Shown in pieces: positions 1-6,670 of a stretch of DNA of 6,946 bases. The DNA lies in assembly GCA_030152605.1 (NCBI GenBank), contig JASLJB010000188.1, forward strand, positions 1 to 6,946. Reading direction: 5' to 3'. Position numbers and translations under genes: made by a program. The stretch is from Acinetobacter sp. (GTDB lineage: Bacteria > Pseudomonadota > Gammaproteobacteria > Pseudomonadales > Moraxellaceae). The notes under the pieces were generated by a model. It was not told where the DNA came from. It searched no databases and saw only the letters and a list, made by a program, of their open reading frames with translations. How positions within the stretch are numbered: the stretch's first letter is position 1; each line of letters begins with the position of its first letter.

Positions 1-722
1 TCTGAACGCTCTGTGGCGCTACTGCGCTGAAAGTGAATGCTGCGACGATCTAAGGCTTTGAATTGACTTTGATCATCCAGCAAACGTAACAGTTGCGGCT
101 GAATCGATACTTGAGGATTGGAGACCAATAACTGCGCCTCATCGATCAACCAGTTAATGCCTTCCTCACGCAGCAAACGTGTGACAAAGGCATAGTCCGT
201 TTCATTAGACTGCATAATAAAAGGACGTACGTCATAGTCACGTTGCAAAGCACTGACATCCAAGCTAAGGCTGGCGGCAAATAACGCACTACGTTGTTGC
301 CATTCTTTAAACACACATTCAACCACCTCCAGTACCGACTTGCTCATAAACACCCGACTATTCCGGCGTTTATGCCAAAGCGCGCTGGCATCAGACATCT
401 TGATCTGATAAATCGTCAATGCACCATCCGAGGCACCGATGCTCGCCGCAGTGACAATTCCGCTGCAACGAAAAAACTCGCCACGATCCGTGATCGTATC
501 GACAGCAACCTGACTGCCGATCAATTGCTTGAGTGGGATGCTTGCATCTGTAGACAGGCAAATCAGTTGCGCACTGAAACCGTTATTGATCTCATGCGTC
601 CCATCGATCCGTTGCAGATAGAGTTGTTGATTGAGCACAGTATTGGAAAATTGCACATGAATCGCACGTTTTTTTGCACTCAGCCCCAGATGCGCCAATG
701 CCTGTTGAATGGTATTGATCAT
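1..722 (-). CDS. vgrG: VgrG spike protein, N-terminal part (runs off the left edge)
   Basis: VgrG forms the trimeric spike at the tip of the T6SS Hcp tube; it is expelled with the tube and carries effectors. Hand translation of the reverse complement from the ATG at 722-720 gives 240 uninterrupted codons to the window edge. The fragment matches the gp27-like base domain of VgrG. A segment at residues 123-141 contains R-x-F-M-S-K-S-V-L-E-V-V and ends in KEW. A second segment at residues 163-193 has YDVRPFIMQSNETDYAFV, then TRLLREEGINW; this is the family hallmark. The gp5-like needle, any C-terminal extension and any effector gene lie outside the window. The ATG directly follows the PAAR stop codon (TAA then ATG), and a GGAG lies 8 nt upstream, so the start is well supported and coupling to PAAR is likely. 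Family assignment is strong; which VgrG paralogue this is cannot be told. Confidence 0.93.
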   Translation of the reverse strand, partial: MINTIQQALAHLGLSAKKRAIHVQFSNTVLNQQLYLQRIDGTHEINNGFSAQLICLSTDASIPLKQLIGSQVAVDTITDRGEFFRCSGIVTAASIGASDGALTIYQIKMSDASALWHKRRNSRVFMSKSVLEVVECVFKEWQQRSALFAASLSLDVSALQRDYDVRPFIMQSNETDYAFVTRLLREEGINWLIDEAQLLVSNPQVSIQPQLLRLLDDQSQFKALDRRSIHFQRSSATERS

Positions 723-989
723 TTAGTTGGCTCCGACCACGCTGCTTTGCTTGGGCAGTAACTTACAGCCACAGGAGAGCGCGTCGTTAACCCGAGCGAC
801 CGCTTTGCCCATCACCAACATATGTGCATCACCACTGACGATGGTGGCAACGACTTTATGTAAGGGACAGCTCGCAGTATCGCCGACACACGCCACCGCA
901 ATACCCTGAACCAGAAAACGACTATTCCCTGTGAGTACATTCCCACCACCTGTGGTCGGACAGCCAATCGTAATATAAGGCGTTGCCAT
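723..989 (-). CDS. PAAR-domain spike-tip protein
   Basis: PAAR proteins form a small zinc-stabilised cone that caps the VgrG trimer, sharpens the spike and can link effectors to it. The product is 88 residues, essentially a bare PAAR domain with no toxin extension. Two repeat halves are visible: TGGGNVLTGN (13-22) with VQGIAVACVGD (27-37), and ATIVSGD (48-54) with VMGKAVARVND (59-69). Likely metal ligands are Cys41 and His44 (CPLH) and Cys73 and Cys75 (CGC), with Cys10 possible. The His usual in the N-terminal T-x-HGG motif is absent; the sequence there is TTGGG. The ATG at 989-987 is preceded by AGGAG with 7-nt spacing, and the gene begins 14 nt after the OmpA-like stop codon. Its stop directly abuts the vgrG start, which suggests PAAR and VgrG are made as a cognate pair. 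No hydrophobic segment or signal peptide is present, as expected for a cytoplasmically loaded tip. Confidence 0.92.
   Translation of the reverse strand: MATPYITIGCPTTGGGNVLTGNSRFLVQGIAVACVGDTASCPLHKVVATIVSGDAHMLVMGKAVARVNDALSCGCKLLPKQSSVVGAN
731..734 (-). promoter_or_regulatory. Ribosome binding site of vgrG
   Basis: The coding strand reads GGAG, then CCAACTAA, then the ATG at 722-720. The site lies inside the last codons of the PAAR gene, and the TAA stop directly touches the ATG. This fixes the vgrG start, since no other ATG or GTG near the PAAR end has such a site, and it suggests that ribosomes finishing PAAR re-initiate on vgrG. Confidence 0.7.
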
Positions 990-996
990 GATCCTG

Positions 997-1001
997 CTCC
1001 T
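997..1001 (-). promoter_or_regulatory. Ribosome binding site of the PAAR gene
   Basis: AGGAG sits 7 nt upstream of the ATG at 989-987, within the 14-nt gap that follows the OmpA-like stop codon. It is among the strongest Shine-Dalgarno matches in the window and supports the short 88-residue PAAR product. Confidence 0.7.
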
Positions 1002-1003
1002 GG

Positions 1004-1798
1004 TTATAAAACTTCAAATTCAATACGGCGATTCTTTTTACGACCATCCGCTGTGCTGTTATCTGCGACTGGCTTTTCAGATCCCATGCCTGTGGTGGAT
1101 AAACGCGATTCTGGAATATTTTTCGCTATTAAATATTTCTTTACCGCTTCGGCACGCTCTAAACTCAGTTGTACATTTTTCTGAGCATCGCCTGAACTAT
1201 CGGTATGGCCGATAATTTTGAAATTTTTGCCTTGTACTTTATTTAAGGCGACTGCCATTTCATCCAAGATCTGCGTACCTGATGAAGCCAACACGGCACT
1301 GCCCGATTCAAACTCGATGATGCGATTTTTTAATGCATCATCGACCACCTTTTGCTCCGCTTGGTTCACGGATAACTGGGCGTTAAAACGATACGGGGCT
1401 TGTACCAAAGTTTGAAAAGCAGAGGTCGTGGCTTGGATCTCCTCTGGACTGGCAATCTTTCCGGTCAGCTGAACCGATGTGCCATTCACCGCCAACTTGC
1501 CCTGAGACACTTTTTTCAAGTCAGGAGTGATATAACGCGTCACCTGTTCACTCCAGCCTGCTGGTGCTGCAACGGGTCGAACTTGAATCTTATCGATCAC
1601 TTGATCTTGACCATAAACCGCACGCAACTTGTCCAACACTGCTTGTTTATTGGCTTCATTCGGTACCACCCCCTCAGCGATCACGGGCTGTGCCAGCAAC
1701 GAAGTGGCACTCAAGCACAGTCCCACCCCCAGTCCCAAGCCCATCCAAATGTGGCGCATTGCAAAGAATTTAAGCAATCGTTGTGATTTATTATTCAT
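1004..1798 (-). CDS. tagN: OmpA-family peptidoglycan-binding protein of the T6SS (TagN-like)
   Basis: Predicted periplasmic protein that binds peptidoglycan and probably helps fix the T6SS envelope complex to the wall. The 264-residue product starts with a basic stretch and a hydrophobic segment (about 15-36), a signal peptide or an uncleaved anchor. Cys28 is preceded by VGL, so it is not a good lipobox. Residues about 50-145 resemble a BON-type domain (NGTSVQLTGKIASPEE at 105-120); this call is tentative. Residues about 160-264 are a clear OmpA C-terminal domain: FESGSAVL (163-170), IIGHTDSSGD (195-204), LSLERAEAVKKYL (211-223), GMGSEKPV (237-244), NRRIEFEV (256-263). Asp200 and Arg215 sit where the family contacts diaminopimelate. 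The ATG overlaps the tagF stop in an ATGA (1798-1795), implying coupled translation. The OmpA-domain call is firm; the symbol rests on context and order after tagF. Confidence 0.87.
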   Translation of the reverse strand: MNNKSQRLLKFFAMRHIWMGLGLGVGLCLSATSLLAQPVIAEGVVPNEANKQAVLDKLRAVYGQDQVIDKIQVRPVAAPAGWSEQVTRYITPDLKKVSQGKLAVNGTSVQLTGKIASPEEIQATTSAFQTLVQAPYRFNAQLSVNQAEQKVVDDALKNRIIEFESGSAVLASSGTQILDEMAVALNKVQGKNFKIIGHTDSSGDAQKNVQLSLERAEAVKKYLIAKNIPESRLSTTGMGSEKPVADNSTADGRKKNRRIEFEVL

Positions 1799-2760
1799 AA
1801 TTTGCCATCTATAAAAGTTTGTCTAAATAAACGAATGCCTTGGTTCAGGCCAATACGTCTTTCACATAAGGCTTGTTCAAGCGCAGCTAAGCCGGCATTT
1901 TGTTCTAAATGCGCATCGATCCATTGTGCTTGTAATAACGACACCCAATGCTCACCATGCATTTTTTGGCTAAACACATCGCTCAGCGCCTGAATGTCTG
2001 CGCCTTGGAAGCCAAAGAGCAATACCGGTGATTCGGCATGCAAGATCCCAATCAAGACTTCGGTGTTGTGCCGTGTTAAAAATCGAGCAATAAGATTGAC
2101 CCAAAAGGCCGCAATTTCATGACAATAATCGTGATTATTAATTGGTAGGATCAAAACTTTATTGAGGTTTTGCGTGCCATGCTGCAACACAGGTTGTAAC
2201 AACAAGCCCAGACCAATCATGCTTTGCGCAAGTTCATAACCGCTCAGTTGCATTAACTGTGCAAATGAATGCAAGGTATGCTCTTCAAAAAATGCTTGGC
2301 TGTCAGCCTCAGCACAGACTTGAATATCAGACTTGAGGGAGCTGAGCGCTTGCTGCAATTGATCTGCATCCCGAATGGCCAACATATTGCGGTTTTTCTG
2401 GCGCAAATCCATCAACACCGGTTTATAAACCATGGGCGCCAAAAACAGGTTTTGACTCGGGGACTGTACTTCGAGTAAATGGCTCAACACCATTGGATAG
2501 CGGCGCCCAGACAGATCCTGACTGGCGATCAGATTCGCCACCAAAAACATCTCTTCTTTGGGATTGCCAATAAAGAAATCTAGGGCGGGTAATGCCGAAT
2601 AGCTGCGATCAAACTCAGGGTCGCGCATGGCCAATTCCAGCGCTTCCTTAATCCAAAGGTCAATGACTTGGATCAAATCATACTGGCCTTTGGTTTTTAA
2701 AAAGTCGCCCCATGCAGGGCTTTTGCCATAGTACAGCGCTGTTGATTTCATCAATTGCAT
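1795..2760 (-). CDS. tagF: T6SS-associated protein TagF
   Basis: TagF proteins repress T6SS assembly after translation; in Pseudomonas and Agrobacterium they act against the Fha and TssL assembly step. The 321-residue product shows the family signature near its start, YYGKSPAWGDFLKTK (10-24). It continues with LPALDFFIG (57-65) and SGRRYPMVLSHL (84-95). No signal peptide is visible, so it should be cytoplasmic. The classical domain is about 220-230 residues, so roughly 90 C-terminal residues are extra. This part does not look like the PppA phosphatase that is fused to TagF in some bacteria. AGGGAG lies 7 nt before the ATG at 2760-2758, which favours this start over the in-frame Met4. The gene follows tssM by 34 nt and overlaps the next gene by 4 nt. 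No kinase, phosphatase or Fha gene is in view, so its partner here is unknown. Confidence 0.88.
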   Translation of the reverse strand: MQLMKSTALYYGKSPAWGDFLKTKGQYDLIQVIDLWIKEALELAMRDPEFDRSYSALPALDFFIGNPKEEMFLVANLIASQDLSGRRYPMVLSHLLEVQSPSQNLFLAPMVYKPVLMDLRQKNRNMLAIRDADQLQQALSSLKSDIQVCAEADSQAFFEEHTLHSFAQLMQLSGYELAQSMIGLGLLLQPVLQHGTQNLNKVLILPINNHDYCHEIAAFWVNLIARFLTRHNTEVLIGILHAESPVLLFGFQGADIQALSDVFSQKMHGEHWVSLLQAQWIDAHLEQNAGLAALEQALCERRIGLNQGIRLFRQTFIDGKL

Positions 2761-2767
2761 CTTTGTT

Positions 2768-2773
2768 CTCCCT
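2768..2773 (-). promoter_or_regulatory. Ribosome binding site of tagF
   Basis: AGGGAG lies 7 nt before the ATG at 2760-2758, in the 34-nt gap after tssM. It decides the start in favour of Met1 rather than the in-frame Met4. The gap shows no promoter-like or hairpin sequence, so tagF is read from the upstream message. Confidence 0.7.
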
Positions 2774-2794
2774 AGTGCTTGAACATATACTCAA

Positions 2795-5700
2795 TCACGG
2801 TGTTGCACCTGCTGCCGGCTGTGATGCTGGCGCAGTCGATGGTGCTGCTGGACTTGCACCTGTAGCAGGATTGCTCGTCGGTGCCTGTTGTGCTGCCACC
2901 ACACGAATACCAGTGTTGGTGGTGACACGATCAACCAGTTTTAGACCCGCGTAACCACGATTCCCGCCGACACCACTGTTGCCACTAATCAGTCGGAAGG
3001 TCATTTTTACTGCCAACTTCGGATCTTGCTTACTGGTCCAAGTCATATCAAAGCTGCCGCCCTTTTCAACACGTTGTGCTGAGTCAATCAAACGGTTAAT
3101 GCCATATTCGCCAGGCGCTTCAAAAATCGTATGCGTCTGTCCTTCGAGATCCACTGCGGTAATCCGCGCCCCTGGGATCGCACCAGGATTTGGCCAAACA
3201 AAACTCACCCATTGTTGTATCCCGTTTTCAAACAACATGCGTTGTCCATCAATGTCGACGGTATAAGACAACAACTGCGAATTCGGTTGTGGGAAAAACT
3301 GGAAGTTGGACTGGTTGGCCGCAGCAGGTGCAGCATTGGCTTGATCTAAGCCGCCGGTAGCGACACCATTGGCGGGTGCAACGTAGGTTTTAAAGTCATT
3401 TAAGAACTGTGGATTTAGTGCAATTCCCAAGTCTTTCCACGTTTTTGAAGTTAAGGTATAGCCACGGCGAATCACCAAAGGATCTAAATTCTCTTTGACA
3501 TAACGTGCAATGCTGCCATTTTCGCCCAAGATTTGTCCGATCTCACCTGAAGTGGCTTGAACAGTGGCCGAAGCATTAAATGGATATTTTTGACTCAAGG
3601 TCTGCGTGAATGGTTGGTAGGCTTGCATCACCCAAAGTTTATTGAGCTCATCTTGCGCCGGTACCAACAACACACTAAAGGCTTGTGTCAACGGGCTCAT
3701 AAGTAACTTCTGTAGCATTTGCTGGTCGAGCTCATTCAAGCCCACCATCAACTTTTCATCGACAATTTTTTGCGTGTGATTAAAGACGGAGTTCTGATCA
3801 CTAATGGTGGTTTTAACCAAGCTCATCGCGCTTGGCCCCATGTCACCTGAGCTTTTCAAGTCATTAAACTTACTGCGCACTTGCGCAAAGCTGTTGAGGT
3901 ACTCATCCATCAAAGACTGATTTTGTTGATCATCACGTTTTCGTACCAGCTGATAGAACACATTAAACTCTTGTGAAATCTGTCCTTGCGCTTGGGTCAT
4001 CGCACGCTGAACATCAAGATCATTGCCCTGTCTAAGCACTTTACGTTTAAACCAGGCCACAAAGCCGGTTTTTGGTGCTGCCAATTCTGCTTGGACGATT
4101 GGGTTATCCCAACTGGTTTCTTTGGCTACCCGATCCATTAAAGTACGTATCGGTGAATTCTGTGGCTCACCCAATACATCGACCACTTTGATTTCAGCAT
4201 CAAAATCAGCGGCTTTGGCATAGTGCACGGCATTGAGGAATTTCTTCCATTCTGCAATATATTCTTGCTTATACAATTGGGTCAGCTGTTTACGAATCTG
4301 ATCTGGGCTACCACTAAAGGTCAGATCATCCGACTGCGTACTGTTAAGTACCCAATCTTTGGTGTCGGTTGGACGATTGGCGGCCTCATCAATCGCAGCA
4401 GCAACATATTCATCCCATGCTTTTTGGGTGAAGACTCCTGGTAGTGCATAACCAGCGAGTACCGTGGTTTTATGGTTTTCACCGACAATTTGTCCCATGG
4501 TCAGGGCTGGGAAACGCACCGCGGCACGCATTTTAATTTCGTTATACACCCGATCACGTGCCGGCATCCCCCGAACCACGGAGAGTAAGACTTGACGTGA
4601 CTGATCCACCAACTGGGTGTTGGACGGTAATACAGGGAAATGCTCATCATTGGCCAAAGTCATGGCATAGCTCAAGATTTGCTCGGCTTTTTGGGTCATT
4701 TCATTGGCATTATTCTGCCCACGATTGGCTTCTAACCAAGTCCGCCAAAAACGAGTCACTTGATCTCCGAGATGCCCCGCTTCCATATACTGTCTATTGC
4801 TCAGCATGAGATAAGCTTTCAGCGCATTATAAGCATCTTGAGGATTGCTATCCGAAGGCTCTAAATACTGTTGTGCTTTGGCATTGGATGTTTGTTGAAT
4901 CTGCACATCACGATGATTGGCTTTGAGTACTTCAGCGTTGTTGTTCACTCGGACTAAGTATTGCGCCATGTTCTGTTGCGCAGGGACTAAAACAATGTGT
5001 TTAATCCCGTTGAGATACTCAAGTTTTAAGCGCTCACGGAGTTGATTGCCTTGATATAAACCAAAGGAGAACTTCAAAGGACGCTTGGCATCAAACTCAT
5101 CCAGTTGCTGCAAGCGTTGCTGTAAAATCAACAATGCATTGAGATGCGCGCCAAGATCCTGTCCTGCGGCACTTTCCATTTGTACAACTTTATTTAAATC
5201 CGCTTGTACATCGGCGATTAACTGCTGGTTATTTCGATAAGACCACACCCACAGCGCGAGGCAGGTTGCGACCAACAATAATGCGAGAATAAATCCTAAA
5301 TAACGTTTACGCTTGCTTGCTGGATTAATATGCTGCTTGACCAAATTTTTATCTTTCAAAATCACATCTGAAAATAGGCCTTTTAGAAAATAGCCATGAT
5401 TCTGTGAAATTGAGTTTTGCGCCGAAGATTCACCAGCAGCTCCTTTTTGCAATTGAAACTCTTGTGCAATCTGCTCGGTCATCGGACTTTCAATCAAGCC
5501 CTCTTGTAAGGCACTGGTGAAATAAAATCCACGAAATACCGGTTTAAACTGATAAGGATTTTCTTCAAATAAGGTACTGATAAAAGTTTTAAGGATCGGT
5601 TTAAGGGTTTTAAATTCGAGTGGAAAAGTCATCACACTCGGTGAAATATTATGTGCGTGCCGACGGCTCAAGTGCGTCGTACTAACACTCTTTAATCCAT

Positions 5701-6628
5701 CGTATAAAATATTATAATGCTGCTCAAAGCATTCGCTGGCATTGCTGGATGAGTCTGCATCATAAGGTAGCGTTGCGCCCCAAACCTGATCAAACTCACT
5801 GCCTTCGTAGCATTCAAAAAACTCAGTAAAGCCAGCCACCAAGTCCATTTTAGAAAACACCACATAAACTGGCGCGAAAATTTCCAAACGCTCGGTAATA
5901 TCTTGGATGCGCGAACGCAGATTTTTAGCCAGTTTTAAGGTTTTTTCTGGGCTTTGACTGATCAGCTCTGCAGTACTGACAATGATAATCAAACCATTGA
6001 TCGGTGCTTTGGCTCGATTCTTCTTTAATAAACCTAAAAAGCCGAGCCATTCAGAGTGATCATCGGAATAAACCGAGTAACGCCCCGCGGTATCGAGTAA
6101 GACCCCTTCAGTTGAAAAGAACCAATCACAGTTACGCGTACCACTTAAGCCTGCTGAAACCATTTTTTGATGGTTTTCTTCGAAAGGAAACTGTAAACCC
6201 GAATTATAGATCGCCGAACTTTTACCTGCAGCGGGATTACCAATCACCATATACCATGGCAACTCATACAATGCTGCATTGCCTTTTTTATCACCGAGTT
6301 TGGACTTTCGAATTAACTGAACCGAATCTTTGATTTGTTGATTAATCAGTTGTAGTTCTTCTTTGTTCTTGGTTTTACCGTATTCACTGAGGGTATCTTG
6401 TTCGATTGCCTCAGCTAACTCCTCACCTTGTTTGGCATTTTTGCGTCGCTTAATCAGCCAATATATGCCATAAACGATTAAGCCCAAGATATAGGCAGCA
6501 AGCAAGCCCCAAAAAATATAGGGTGGAAGATAATTATATGAGGACAATAATGCTGCAAGTAGTGAAAGCGCAATAATCGCTTTCGGGTTACTTACATACT
6601 GCCAAACGTAGCCTAAAATCGTATACAT
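2795..6628 (-). CDS. tssM: T6SS membrane subunit TssM (IcmF/VasK family)
   Basis: TssM is the large inner-membrane and periplasmic subunit of the T6SS membrane complex, partnering TssL and, where present, the lipoprotein TssJ. The product is 1277 residues, slightly long for the family. A two-helix membrane hairpin lies at about 16-30 and 35-58. It is followed by a cytoplasmic nucleotide-binding domain with an intact Walker A (GNPAAGKSS, 130-138), a Walker B-like VLLDTAGR (176-183) and a GTPase-like SKMD (259-262). A third membrane helix at about 443-464 follows a basic KRKRY stretch, after which the rest is periplasmic: a long helical IcmF-related region, then a C-terminal beta-rich domain with WPNPGAIPGARI (1145-1156). 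The last 33 residues (1245-1277) are an Ala/Pro/Ser/Thr-rich tail. The ATG at 6628 lies 42 nt after the preceding stop, with only a weak GAGA upstream. Identification is very secure. Confidence 0.97.
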   Translation of the reverse strand: MYTILGYVWQYVSNPKAIIALSLLAALLSSYNYLPPYIFWGLLAAYILGLIVYGIYWLIKRRKNAKQGEELAEAIEQDTLSEYGKTKNKEELQLINQQIKDSVQLIRKSKLGDKKGNAALYELPWYMVIGNPAAGKSSAIYNSGLQFPFEENHQKMVSAGLSGTRNCDWFFSTEGVLLDTAGRYSVYSDDHSEWLGFLGLLKKNRAKAPINGLIIIVSTAELISQSPEKTLKLAKNLRSRIQDITERLEIFAPVYVVFSKMDLVAGFTEFFECYEGSEFDQVWGATLPYDADSSSNASECFEQHYNILYDGLKSVSTTHLSRRHAHNISPSVMTFPLEFKTLKPILKTFISTLFEENPYQFKPVFRGFYFTSALQEGLIESPMTEQIAQEFQLQKGAAGESSAQNSISQNHGYFLKGLFSDVILKDKNLVKQHINPASKRKRYLGFILALLLVATCLALWVWSYRNNQQLIADVQADLNKVVQMESAAGQDLGAHLNALLILQQRLQQLDEFDAKRPLKFSFGLYQGNQLRERLKLEYLNGIKHIVLVPAQQNMAQYLVRVNNNAEVLKANHRDVQIQQTSNAKAQQYLEPSDSNPQDAYNALKAYLMLSNRQYMEAGHLGDQVTRFWRTWLEANRGQNNANEMTQKAEQILSYAMTLANDEHFPVLPSNTQLVDQSRQVLLSVVRGMPARDRVYNEIKMRAAVRFPALTMGQIVGENHKTTVLAGYALPGVFTQKAWDEYVAAAIDEAANRPTDTKDWVLNSTQSDDLTFSGSPDQIRKQLTQLYKQEYIAEWKKFLNAVHYAKAADFDAEIKVVDVLGEPQNSPIRTLMDRVAKETSWDNPIVQAELAAPKTGFVAWFKRKVLRQGNDLDVQRAMTQAQGQISQEFNVFYQLVRKRDDQQNQSLMDEYLNSFAQVRSKFNDLKSSGDMGPSAMSLVKTTISDQNSVFNHTQKIVDEKLMVGLNELDQQMLQKLLMSPLTQAFSVLLVPAQDELNKLWVMQAYQPFTQTLSQKYPFNASATVQATSGEIGQILGENGSIARYVKENLDPLVIRRGYTLTSKTWKDLGIALNPQFLNDFKTYVAPANGVATGGLDQANAAPAAANQSNFQFFPQPNSQLLSYTVDIDGQRMLFENGIQQWVSFVWPNPGAIPGARITAVDLEGQTHTIFEAPGEYGINRLIDSAQRVEKGGSFDMTWTSKQDPKLAVKMTFRLISGNSGVGGNRGYAGLKLVDRVTTNTGIRVVAAQQAPTSNPATGASPAAPSTAPASQPAAGATP

Positions 6629-6670
6629 TGGATTCTCAATTTGGAAAACTTTTTAAACGGGTTTTTATGT

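Noticed and set aside
294..761. 155-codon plus-strand open frame across the start of vgrG and the end of PAAR
   Set aside because: It lies antisense to two well-supported T6SS genes, crosses their junction, has no recognisable domain and reads like a mirror of their coding bias.
988..1786. Several plus-strand open frames of 65-128 codons opposite the OmpA-like gene
   Set aside because: All lie inside the minus-strand gene, overlap one another in different frames and show no family resemblance or convincing ribosome binding site.
2712..2954. 80-codon plus-strand frame rich in Ala, Val and Gly opposite the end of tssM
   Set aside because: Its composition is the complement of the Ala/Pro-rich TssM tail. 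It has no support as a gene, and it crosses the tssM-tagF junction.
6004..6333. 109-codon plus-strand frame opposite the TssM nucleotide-binding domain
   Set aside because: The minus-strand frame encodes conserved Walker A and B motifs here; the antisense product has no recognisable feature.
6629..6670. Possible terminator or promoter in the A/T-rich gap before tssM
   Set aside because: Only a weak AAAAC/GTTTT match is present, with no GC-rich stem and no T tract in the right place, and no clear -10/-35 pair.
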